Below, piece by piece: positions 41,628-48,412 of a stretch of 48,412 nucleotides of DNA; positions within the stretch are counted from its first letter, which is position 1, and the number at the start of each line of letters is the position of its first letter. The position numbers and the translations under genes were made by a program. The stretch comes from JAKAXG01 sp035702985. GTDB taxonomy: Bacteria > Actinomycetota > Acidimicrobiia > Acidimicrobiales > Palsa-688. The DNA is taken from contig DASSZD010000020.1 in the NCBI GenBank assembly GCA_035702985.1, forward strand, positions 1 to 48,412, given 5' to 3'. The notes under the pieces are model-generated. The model saw nothing but the letters and a program-made list of their open reading frames with translations. It was not told the origin of the DNA and ran no database searches.

Positions 41628-42797
41628 ATGGCAAAGCATTTCGGGCGCCCGCGCCACTTCGTCCCCATCGCCACCGGCACCGTGGTGGTGGCCGCCCTGG
41701 GGGCCGGCGGGGCGGCCATCGCCCTGCGCCCCCAACCCGCCGCCAGCGCGGCCAGCGGGAGCTCCGGAGGGTCCACCACGCTCGCCCCGGCCACCACGAC
41801 CACCACCGCGCCCCGGCTGCCCCTCCAGGTCTCCGCCCTCACGCCGGCCGCCGGCGCAACCGGGGTCAGCGGGGCGTCCACCGTCGTCCTGGCCACCAAC
41901 AGCCCGGTCGACACCGCGTCCGGGCTGCCCACCATCTCGCCGGCCGTGGCCGGCCGGTGGAACGCCTCGGGGGACCGCCTGGTGTTCACCCCCACCGACG
42001 CCTTCGCTCCGTCCACCACCTACACCGTCACCGTGCCCGCCGGTCTGCGGTCCACGGCCGGCTCCCCGGCGGGAGCGGCCCACAGCTGGTCGTTCACCAC
42101 CCAGGCGGGCTCCACCCTCAGGCTGCAGCAGCTGCTGGCCCAGCTGGGCTACCTGCCTCTCAACTGGAGCCCGTCCCCGGGCCAGCCGGCGGAGAGCCTG
42201 GCCCGATCGGTGTTCCAGCCCCCCACCGGGCAGTTCTCGTGGACCTGGACGTCACCCCCCGCCACTCTGACCGCGGCCTGGTCGCAGGGGCAGTACACGG
42301 TGATGACCAAGGGGGCGGTGATGGCCTTCGAAGCCGACCACGGCCTGACCACCGACGGGGTCGCCGGACCCCACGTGTGGGCGGCGCTGCTGGCGGCCAC
42401 GTCCAGCGCCTCCCCGCCCAAGAACCAGCACGGCTACACCTACGCTCTGGCGACCAAGGCCCTGCCGGAGACGTTGAGGGTGTGGCACGACGGCACCCTC
42501 ATCTCCACCAGCCGGGCCAACACCGGCATCCCCCAGGCCCCGACCGCCGACGGCACCTTCCCGGTGTACGAGCGGCTGGCCACGCAGGTGATGAAAGGCA
42601 AGAACCCCGACGGCTCCAAATACGCCGACCCGGTGGCGTGGGTGGCCTACTTCAACGGCGGTGACGCCATCCACTACATAGCCCGCGCCGCGTACGGCTC
42701 ACCCCAGAGCCTGGGCTGCGTCGAGATCCCCTACGCCGTCGGCCAGCACATCTGGCCGTCCCTGACCATCGGGACGCTGGTCACCGTCGCCGGCTGA
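41628..42797 (+). CDS. L,D-transpeptidase with Ig-like and peptidoglycan-binding domains
   Basis: The protein has 389 residues from ATG 41628 (MAKHFGRPRHF), with a signal/anchor helix (about 14-36) and Ser/Thr/Ala linker (40-65). The order is bacterial Ig-like domain (about 66-165; SALTPAAGATGVS...), peptidoglycan-binding domain (about 172-268; LRLQQLLAQLGYLPL...GVAGPHVWAAL) and YkuD catalytic domain (about 285-389). The catalytic Cys364 lies in SLGCVEI and a His349 in DAIHYI; the usual SHGC has Leu for His. It cross-links peptidoglycan 3-3 outside the membrane. A TAGGGT -10-like hexamer is at 41609-41614. Confidence 0.88.
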   Translation: MAKHFGRPRHFVPIATGTVVVAALGAGGAAIALRPQPAASAASGSSGGSTTLAPATTTTTAPRLPLQVSALTPAAGATGVSGASTVVLATNSPVDTASGLPTISPAVAGRWNASGDRLVFTPTDAFAPSTTYTVTVPAGLRSTAGSPAGAAHSWSFTTQAGSTLRLQQLLAQLGYLPLNWSPSPGQPAESLARSVFQPPTGQFSWTWTSPPATLTAAWSQGQYTVMTKGAVMAFEADHGLTTDGVAGPHVWAALLAATSSASPPKNQHGYTYALATKALPETLRVWHDGTLISTSRANTGIPQAPTADGTFPVYERLATQVMKGKNPDGSKYADPVAWVAYFNGGDAIHYIARAAYGSPQSLGCVEIPYAVGQHIWPSLTIGTLVTVAG

Positions 42798-42835
42798 GCT
42801 CCGGCCCGCCGCCCCACCCGTCATCGGCCGGGAGC
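42798..42835. terminator. Possible hairpin between convergent genes
   Basis: GCTCCGGCC (42798-42806) pairs with GGCCGGGAGC (42826-42835) with one bulged base; it sits between the ends of the L,D-transpeptidase and DMT permease genes. Confidence 0.35.
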
Positions 42836-42857
42836 CGCCCCCGGTGCCGACCGGCTG

Positions 42858-43799
42858 TCAGGGGCAGCGGTCGAAGGACGGCTCCGAATCCAGGGCGGCC
42901 CGGGTCCGCGCCGCCTGGGCCGCCTGCACCAACGGTGAGCGGTCCAGCACCGCCACCCCGGCGCAGATGCACACGATGCCGAGCACGAAAACGGACAGGC
43001 CGATCGGCCCGAAGTCCCCCAGCTGCTCACCGAAGGCCAGGATGGCGATCAGCGAACCGACGAACGGTTCGCCGACGTCGAGCAGCGGCAGGGACACGGC
43101 GAGCGGCCCGGCCCGGTAGGCGTTCTGGGCCAGGGACATCCCCACCAGGCCGATGACGGCCAGCGCCCACGGCTGCCAGGTGACCAGCGCCCCCAGACCG
43201 TGGGACGCGAAGTCCTGGGTGGTGGCCTTGGTCACCACCGACAGCAGGCCGAAGGTGGCGCCGGCGGCGGCGGCCAGCCCGGTGGTCCGGGCCAGCCCGC
43301 TGGACCGGCCGGCCACCGCCACCAGGGCCACCACCAGCAGGCCCACCGACCCGAACAGGATCAACCACCGCAGCCCACCGCCGGCGATGAGACTGTCGTT
43401 GGGACGGATGGTCGTGACCACCGCCACCAGGCCGGCCGTGACCAGGAGGATCCCGGTCCACTCCCGCTGGCCCAGGCGCCGGCCGGCGACGAAGGCGGCG
43501 AGGGGCAGGGCGAAGGGCAGCTCGGCCACGATCAGGGGCTGGACCAGCACCACGGGGGCCATCGACAGGGCGGTGGCCTCCAGCCCGAAGCCGACGATGG
43601 AGGCGGCCAGCCCGATCAGCCACAGCGGCTCGCGGGCGGCCCGCACCACCACCCCGGCGTCGATGTGGCCCCGGGCGGACGCCAGGCGGGTGGCCGGCTG
43701 GCGGCGCACCGCATCCATCTGGGTCACGTTGGACACGCCGAACCCGGCCGCCGCTCCGAGGGCCAGGATCACCGCCAGCGCAGTGTGGTCACCCGTCAC
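42858..43799 (-). CDS. DMT-superfamily permease
   Basis: The protein has 313 residues from GTG 43799, with GGAG six bases upstream; the open frame continues upstream but runs over the terminator region. Nine to ten membrane helices fill the chain, starting with TALAVILALGAAAGFGVSNV. The pattern resembles EamA/NIPA-like drug/metabolite or divalent-cation carriers. The substrate is unknown. The Arg-rich segment QMDAVRRQPATR after helix 1 should be cytoplasmic. No regulator is adjacent. Confidence 0.75.
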   Translation of the reverse strand: MTGDHTALAVILALGAAAGFGVSNVTQMDAVRRQPATRLASARGHIDAGVVVRAAREPLWLIGLAASIVGFGLEATALSMAPVVLVQPLIVAELPFALPLAAFVAGRRLGQREWTGILLVTAGLVAVVTTIRPNDSLIAGGGLRWLILFGSVGLLVVALVAVAGRSSGLARTTGLAAAAGATFGLLSVVTKATTQDFASHGLGALVTWQPWALAVIGLVGMSLAQNAYRAGPLAVSLPLLDVGEPFVGSLIAILAFGEQLGDFGPIGLSVFVLGIVCICAGVAVLDRSPLVQAAQAARTRAALDSEPSFDRCP

Positions 43800-43882
43800 G
43801 GTTGCTCCGCGCCGCTCATGAGGCCAAAAGTATCCCCCTTTCGTCCGGTTGCGGGGGGAAAGCATCGGACTCCCGGACACGG

Positions 43883-43916
43883 AAAAAGCGGCCCGGGAGT
43901 CGCCTCCCGGGCCGCT
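43883..43916 (-). terminator. Rho-independent terminator for the 195-residue membrane protein gene
   Basis: Perfect 12-bp arms GCGGCCCGGGAG (43888-43899) and CTCCCGGGCCGC (43904-43915), 4-base loop; on the minus strand the stem is followed by TTTTT (43887-43883). It lies 41 bp past the stop at 43957. Confidence 0.88.
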
Positions 43917-43956
43917 CGGGTGCAGCCCGCTCACGGGCCGGAGCCCGCAGCAGGGA

Positions 43957-44544
43957 TCAGACCATGGCCGGCGAGCCGGTCCCCAGGCGTTGGCTCATGA
44001 GCTCCTCGGCCGGGTCGACCCGGCGCAGGTGCCAGAAGCCCAGGGCGGTCAGCACCAGCATCACCGCCGCGCCGGCGAAGCTGACGATGGCGGCGATCAA
44101 GGCGATCTGACCCATCTCCCAGAAGGCGTAGGCCTCGAGCAGCAGGCCGCGCAGCGTGGTGCCCTGGAAGATGGTGGTCTGGGCCGCCTTGAGCGAGGCG
44201 TTGTTCGGCTGGGCCTGGGCGGCGGCGCTGACCTTGCTGTAGACCCCGCCGTAGGGCATCTCGGACAGGTGGACGGCGATGAAGTGGTCGGCGTAGGCCT
44301 TGGCGGCCGGACCGCTCAGGACCTCCTGGCCGGCGTACTGGTTGAGGTAGGGGCCGATCTTGGGGCTGGCCAGCGCCTGGCTGCCGGCGGCCGGGACGAA
44401 GATCTGCTGCTGGGCCAGCTGGCTGCGCACGTTGGAGTTGGCGAAGTTGTGCCCCCACAGCAGAAGTGATCCGGCCGCTATCAGCACGATGGCAAGGACC
44501 AGACCGCCGGTGGTGAGCAGAATGTCGAAGGTCTTGCGACGCAT
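43957..44544 (-). CDS. Conserved two-helix membrane protein of unknown function
   Basis: The protein has 195 residues; ATG 44544 has GGAGC seven bases upstream. Topology: TM1 about 12-34 (LVLAIVLIAAGSLLLWG), an outside domain of about 100 residues with NSNVRSQLAQQQIFVP, YADHFIAVHLSEM and TLRGLLLEAYAFWEMGQIALIAA, then TM2 (about 145-172) and a short HLRRVDPAEE tail. I know similar actinobacterial proteins only as hypotheticals. Two DosR-like boxes and a Crp-like site precede it, and a strong terminator follows, so it is a single-gene unit under heavy regulation next to phosphoketolase. A hypoxia- or stress-linked membrane role is inferred from regulation alone. Confidence 0.8.
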   Translation of the reverse strand: MRRKTFDILLTTGGLVLAIVLIAAGSLLLWGHNFANSNVRSQLAQQQIFVPAAGSQALASPKIGPYLNQYAGQEVLSGPAAKAYADHFIAVHLSEMPYGGVYSKVSAAAQAQPNNASLKAAQTTIFQGTTLRGLLLEAYAFWEMGQIALIAAIVSFAGAAVMLVLTALGFWHLRRVDPAEELMSQRLGTGSPAMV

Positions 44545-44609
44545 TTTGGGGCTCCTTTGGCTCGACAGGGTGGGGTTCCGCTGTCGCTCCGTTCTCGTAT
44601 GACGCGTCC

Positions 44610-44675
44610 ATCTTCCGGCCGACCGCCCTTGTGCGTCAGAGCACAAAGTCCCGTAAAAACCGGGACCGAAGGCCC
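44610..44675 (-). promoter_or_regulatory. DosR-like promoter with two boxes
   Basis: Box A 44639-44652 (GAGCACAAAGTCCC on the plus strand, 10 of 14), 23 bp, then GAAGAT on the minus strand (44615-44610). Box B 44662-44675 (GGGACCGAAGGCCC, 11 of 14, the best in the window) lies 23 bp further upstream centre to centre. The leader would be about 59 nt. Confidence 0.6.
44629..44646. promoter_or_regulatory. Crp/FNR-family-like site
   Basis: Perfect dyad TTGTGC (44629-44634), six bases, GCACAA (44641-44646). It contains TGTG-N8-CACA, the pattern of Crp sites including mycobacterial Rv3676, and overlaps DosR-like box A. Confidence 0.45.
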
Positions 44676-44765
44676 TGATCGGCGGGATGGGAGGGACGGG
44701 CGGTGGGGGCCGGAACTCCCGGGGACGGGAACCGGCGCCGGGCTGCCGACCGTCCGGCCCGGCGA

Positions 44766-47225
44766 TCAGGCCCCGGGCCGGCCGGGCCAGGTCCAGCCCG
44801 CCACGTCGGGGTGGTCCTCGCCGTGCACCCGGGTCCACTCCCGGGCCCGGAGCCGGGCGTCGAACATCTCCTGGCGCACCCGGGCGGCCCGGGGGCCCAG
44901 GCCGGGGATCCGGTCGATGGCGTCCATCACCAGGTGGTAGCGGTCCAGGTCGTTGAGCATCACCATGTCGAACGGGGTGGTGGTGGTGCCGTTCTCCTTG
45001 TAGCCGCGCACGTGGATGTTGTGATGGTTGGTGCGCCGGTATGTCAGGCGGTGCACCAGCCACGGGTAGCCGTGGAAGGCGAAGATCACCGGGCGGTCGG
45101 CGGTGAACAGGGCGTCGAACTCGGCGTCGCCCAGGCCGTGCGGGTGCTCGGATTCGGGGAGCAGGCGCATCAGGTCCACCACGTTGACGAAGCGCACCCG
45201 CAGCTCCGGCAGGTGGCGGCGGATCAGGTCGGCGGCGGCCAGCGCCTCCAGGGTGGGGATCTCACCGGCGCAGGCCAGCACCAGATCCGGCAGCTCGCCT
45301 GTCACTTCGGAGCCGGCCCAGTCCCACACCCCGATGCCGCGGGCGCAGTGGGCGACGGCGTCGTCCATGCCGAGGAAGTCCAGGGCGGGCTGCTTGCCGG
45401 CCACGATGACGTTGACGTACTGGCGGCTGCGCAGGCAGTGGTCCGCGGTGGACAGCAGGCAGTTGGTATCGGGCGGGAGGTACACCCGGACCACCGAGGG
45501 CTTCTTGTTCATCACCACGTCCAGGAATCCGGGGTCCTGGTGGGTCGCCCCGTTGTGATCCTGGCGCCACACGTGGGAGGTGAGCAGGTAGTTGAGCGAC
45601 GCCACCGGCCGCCGCCACGGCAGCGCCGACGCCGACTCCAGCCACTTGGCGTGCTGGTTGAACATGGAGTCGACGATGTGGATGAAGGCCTCGTAGCAGG
45701 TGAACATCCCGTGCCGGCCGCTCAGCAGGTAGCCCTCCAGCAGGCCCTGGCACAGGTGCTCGGACAGCACCTCGACCACCCGCCCGTCGCGCTCGAGGTG
45801 GTCGTCGCCGGGCCGGGTCTCGGCCATCCACTCCCTCCCGGTGACCTCGAAGACGGCGCCCAGCCGGTTGGAGACCACCTCGTCGGGGCCGAACAGCAGG
45901 AAGTTGTGCGGGTTGGCGGCGATCACGTCCCGGATCCACTCGCCGAGCACCCGGGTGGCCTCGTGGGCGCCGGCCCCCGGCCGGGGCACGTCCACGGCGT
46001 GGCGGCGGAAGTCCGGCAACTCCAGGTCGACCATCAGCCGGCCGCCGTTGGCCACCGGGTTGGCGCTCATGCGCCGGTCCCCCCGGGGCGGGAAGCCGAG
46101 CAGGGTGGGGACCGGCGCCCCGTTACGGTCGAACAGCTCCCCGGGGCGGTAGGAACGCATCCACTGCTCGAGGGCGGCCCGGTGCCCGTCGTCGGTCCTG
46201 GCCGCCGCGATGGGCACCTGGTGGGCCCGGAACGTGCCCTCGACCTGCTGGCCGTCGACGGTGCGGGGCCCGGTCCAGCCCTTGGGGGAGCGCAGGACGA
46301 TCATGGGCCAGCGGACCGGCACCCCGTCGGAGCCGGGGCCGCCGGCGCCCTCCTTGATCGAGGCGATGCGGTCGAGGCAGCGGTCCAGGGCGGCGGCCAT
46401 GCGCTGGTGGGCCTCCGCCGGGTTGGTGTCCAGCTCCACGGTGACCGTCACCGGGTCGTAGCCGTAGCCGCGGAGCAGGTGGTCCAGGTCCTCCTCGGGG
46501 ATGCGGGCGAGGAGGGTGGGGTTGGCGATCTTGTACCCGTTGAGGTGCAGGATGGGCAGCACGGCGCCGTCCCGGCGGGGATTGAGGAATTTGTTGGCGT
46601 GCCAGCTGGCAGCCAGGGGGCCGGTCTCGGCCTCCCCGTCGCCGACCACGCAGAACACCGTCAGGCCGGGGTGGTCGAGCGCCGCTCCGAAGGCGTGGAG
46701 CAGCGAGTAGCCCAGCTCGCCGCCCTCGTGGAACGAGCCGGGGGTGTCGGGTGCCACGTGGGACGGCACCCCGCCGGGGAACGAGAACTGGCGGAACAGC
46801 CGGCCCATGCCCTGGCGGTCCCGGCGGATGGACGGGTACACCTCGCTGTAGGTGCCCTCCAGCCAGGCGCAGGCGTTGGGCCCGGGGCCGCCGTGGCCGG
46901 GGCCCATGACGTACACCGCGTCGAGGTCCCGCTCGACGATGCAGCGGTTGGCGTGGGCGTAGATCAGGTTGAGCCCCGGGGTGGTGCCCCAATGGCCGAG
47001 CAGGCGGGGCTTGACGTCCCCGGGCCGGAGGGGCCGGTCCAGGAGCGGGTTGTCCATCAGGTAGATCTGTCCCACGGCGAGGTAGTTGGCCGCCCGCCAC
47101 CAGGCGTCGAGGCGCTCCAGGGCAGCCCGGTCCAGCGGGCCGGGGGCGTCGGCCAGGTGGTAGCCGGTGGGGGCGACGGTGGCCCCGGTGGAGGCGGTGA
47201 CTTCGTCGGCCGCAGTGTCGCTCAC
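44766..47225 (-). CDS. xfp: Phosphoketolase
   Basis: The 819-residue ThDP enzyme cleaves xylulose 5-phosphate and/or fructose 6-phosphate with phosphate to acetyl phosphate plus glyceraldehyde 3-phosphate or erythrose 4-phosphate. Signatures: GHWGTTPGLNLIYAH, GPGHGGPGPNACAWLEGTYSEVYP, the ThDP motif GDGEAETGPLAASWHANKFLN, and CYEAFIHIVDSM in the middle domain. Length and motifs are complete. ATG 47225. It is divergent from acetate kinase across 126 bp; together they turn sugar phosphate into acetate and ATP. A DosR-like promoter precedes it. Confidence 0.97.
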   Translation of the reverse strand: MSDTAADEVTASTGATVAPTGYHLADAPGPLDRAALERLDAWWRAANYLAVGQIYLMDNPLLDRPLRPGDVKPRLLGHWGTTPGLNLIYAHANRCIVERDLDAVYVMGPGHGGPGPNACAWLEGTYSEVYPSIRRDRQGMGRLFRQFSFPGGVPSHVAPDTPGSFHEGGELGYSLLHAFGAALDHPGLTVFCVVGDGEAETGPLAASWHANKFLNPRRDGAVLPILHLNGYKIANPTLLARIPEEDLDHLLRGYGYDPVTVTVELDTNPAEAHQRMAAALDRCLDRIASIKEGAGGPGSDGVPVRWPMIVLRSPKGWTGPRTVDGQQVEGTFRAHQVPIAAARTDDGHRAALEQWMRSYRPGELFDRNGAPVPTLLGFPPRGDRRMSANPVANGGRLMVDLELPDFRRHAVDVPRPGAGAHEATRVLGEWIRDVIAANPHNFLLFGPDEVVSNRLGAVFEVTGREWMAETRPGDDHLERDGRVVEVLSEHLCQGLLEGYLLSGRHGMFTCYEAFIHIVDSMFNQHAKWLESASALPWRRPVASLNYLLTSHVWRQDHNGATHQDPGFLDVVMNKKPSVVRVYLPPDTNCLLSTADHCLRSRQYVNVIVAGKQPALDFLGMDDAVAHCARGIGVWDWAGSEVTGELPDLVLACAGEIPTLEALAAADLIRRHLPELRVRFVNVVDLMRLLPESEHPHGLGDAEFDALFTADRPVIFAFHGYPWLVHRLTYRRTNHHNIHVRGYKENGTTTTPFDMVMLNDLDRYHLVMDAIDRIPGLGPRAARVRQEMFDARLRAREWTRVHGEDHPDVAGWTWPGRPGA

Positions 47226-47252
47226 AGGGTCCCCTTCCTGAGGTCTGCGGCC

Positions 47253-47296
47253 ACCCTATCCAGGCCGTCCCGCCCGGAAAAAGGGCCTGCCGTCCC
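47253..47296 (-). promoter_or_regulatory. DosR-like promoter for phosphoketolase
   Basis: Box GGGCCTGCCGTCCC (47283-47296; 10 of 14), 24 bp, then TAGGGT on the minus strand (47258-47253). The leader would be about 21 nt. No -10-like hexamer stands at this distance on the acetate kinase side. Confidence 0.55.
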
Positions 47297-47351
47297 GCCG
47301 GCGGGCCCTCCCCTCCGGCCGGCGGGCGGCGCCACCGGGTAAGAAGGGGGC

Positions 47352-48412
47352 GTGCGCGTACTGGTCGTCAACGCCGGGTCGACCAGCCTCAAGCTGCGGG
47401 TCGTCGAAGCCGACGACCGTCCCGGCCCGGCCGAGGACCTGCATCCCGACGACACCGCCGGGCTGGACCGCTTCGTGGACCGGGTAGGCGCACTCGACGC
47501 CGTCGGTCACCGGGTGGTGCACGGCGGCGCGGGATTCGTCCAGCCCGTGGTCGTGGACCGGAAGGTCCGCCGGGCGCTCGAGGAGCTCAACGACCTGGCC
47601 CCACTGCACAACCCGCCCGCCATGCGGGCCGTCGACGACCTGGTCGCCCGGTTGCCGTCGCTGCCGGCGGTGGCCTGCTTCGACACCGCCTTCCACGCGT
47701 CGCTGCCGGAGGAGGCCTACCGCTACGCCCTGCCCGCCGAATGGGTGCGGCGGTGGGGGGTGCGCCGGTTCGGGTTCCACGGCCTGAGCTGCACGTGGGC
47801 GCTGCGCCGCGCCGGCGAACTGCTGGGCCGCGACGGCGGCGGGGTGCGCCTGGCCATCTGCCATCTCGGGGGAGGGGCGTCGGTGACGGCGGTGGCCGGC
47901 GGCCGGTCGGTCGACACGACCATGGGCTTCACCCCGGCCGAGGGCCTGGTGATGGCCACCCGCTGCGGCGACGTGGATCCCGGGGCCCTGGCCTGGATGG
48001 CCACCAGGGGGCTGGGGGCGCAGGAGATGACCGCCGGTCTGGAGCAGCAGAGCGGGCTGCTGGCCCTGTCGGGCGGCGTCACCGGCGACATGAAAGAGCT
48101 CCTGGAGCGACGGCGGGCCGGGGACCCGGCGGCCGCCGTGGCGGTGGAGGTCTTCGTGCACCGCCTGGCGGCCAAGATCGCCGCCATGGCGGCCGCCACC
48201 CGGGGCCTGGACGCGGTGGTCTTCACCGGCGGGATCGGGGAGCACTCGGCCGCCATCCGCGCCGAGACCGCCGGACGGCTGGCCTGGATGGGCTGCGCCG
48301 TGGACCCGGCCGCCAACGAGGCGGCCGGGTCCGACGACTGCGACATCTCCGCCCCCGGGTCCGGGGTGGCGTCCCTCGTGGTCCACGCCCGCGAGGAGCT
48401 GGTGGTGGCGGA
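47352..48412 (+). CDS. ackA: Acetate kinase (3' end missing)
   Basis: The frame opens at GTG 47352 (MRVLVVNAGSTSLKLRVV, with AAGGGGG upstream) and runs without a stop to the window end: 353 codons, probably lacking the last few tens. Acetate kinase motifs occur in order: GHRVVHGG, PLHNPP, ACFDTAFH, FGFHGLS, CHLGGGASV, DTTMGFTPAEGLVMATRCGDVDPG, FTGGIGEHS. Several positions differ from the common forms (GSSS, HLGNGAS, GGIGENS), so it is a divergent branch. It would make acetate and ATP from the acetyl phosphate formed by the divergent phosphoketolase. No phosphotransacetylase gene is visible. Confidence 0.9.
   Translation, partial: MRVLVVNAGSTSLKLRVVEADDRPGPAEDLHPDDTAGLDRFVDRVGALDAVGHRVVHGGAGFVQPVVVDRKVRRALEELNDLAPLHNPPAMRAVDDLVARLPSLPAVACFDTAFHASLPEEAYRYALPAEWVRRWGVRRFGFHGLSCTWALRRAGELLGRDGGGVRLAICHLGGGASVTAVAGGRSVDTTMGFTPAEGLVMATRCGDVDPGALAWMATRGLGAQEMTAGLEQQSGLLALSGGVTGDMKELLERRRAGDPAAAVAVEVFVHRLAAKIAAMAAATRGLDAVVFTGGIGEHSAAIRAETAGRLAWMGCAVDPAANEAAGSDDCDISAPGSGVASLVVHAREELVVA

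Noticed and set aside
47283..47340. The box at 47283-47296 as a promoter element for acetate kinase
   Set aside because: At the expected distance on the plus strand the sequence is all G and C, with no -10-like hexamer.

Overview
This is about 48 kb of very GC-rich DNA. Coding runs almost edge to edge, third codon positions are nearly all G or C, and GTG starts and 4-base GTGA/ATGA overlaps are common. These traits and the gene families (WS/DGAT acyltransferase, DUF3097, DUF1918, TIGR03084-type protein, MctP with its DUF3311 partner, tandem FadR regulators) point to an actinomycete (Actinomycetota). The genus cannot be read from the sequence. No rRNA, tRNA, CRISPR array, insertion sequence or phage gene was seen. 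The first gene (alpha/beta hydrolase) and the last (acetate kinase) run off the window.

Layout. 1-3.6 kb: alpha/beta hydrolase, DinB-like protein, MMPL exporter. 3.7-24.5 kb: a stress/dormancy island. It holds a SulP transporter overlapping a wax-ester/triacylglycerol synthase, a flavin-binding PPOx protein, four universal stress proteins (one double-domain), a GT4 glycosyltransferase, a GH65 phosphorylase, DUF1918, a PRC-barrel protein with a 55-residue membrane protein, PEP synthase with a CBS-BON protein, a phosphoribosyltransferase-like protein, Hsp20 and an APH/AAA two-domain kinase. An MFS transporter, an acyl-CoA dehydrogenase and an amphi-Trp-like protein are interspersed. 24.5-28.7 kb: OafA-SGNH O-acyltransferase and a DUF3311/MctP monocarboxylate transporter pair. 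28.7-39.6 kb: acyl-CoA catabolism, with a tandem FadR regulator, a five-gene reverse-strand operon (AtuA-like, biotin carboxylase, carboxyltransferase, TIGR03084, acyl-CoA dehydrogenase) and a divergent acyl-CoA dehydrogenase-TetR pair. 39.7-43.8 kb: DUF3097, aldo/keto reductase, L,D-transpeptidase, DMT-type permease. 43.9-48.4 kb: a 195-residue membrane protein, phosphoketolase and acetate kinase.

The main result is regulatory. Fourteen promoters in the window share one architecture: a 14-bp dyad close to the mycobacterial DosR/DevR box (GGGAC-N4-GNCCC type), then 23 or 24 bp, then a -10-like hexamer of form NANNNT, mostly GANNCT or GANNAT. They sit before SulP-WS/DGAT, PPOx, the double USP, GT4, DUF1918-GH65, the PRC protein, PEP synthase, the phosphoribosyltransferase, Hsp20, the kinase, two further USP genes, the 195-residue membrane protein (two boxes plus a Crp-like site) and phosphoketolase. 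Three of them fix leaderless start codons. Most of these families also belong to the Mycobacterium tuberculosis DosR regulon. I infer that the window carries a large block of a hypoxia/dormancy regulon that ties together storage-lipid synthesis, glycan turnover, stress proteins, gluconeogenic PEP synthesis and the ATP-yielding phosphoketolase-acetate kinase route. No dosR or dosS gene is in the window.
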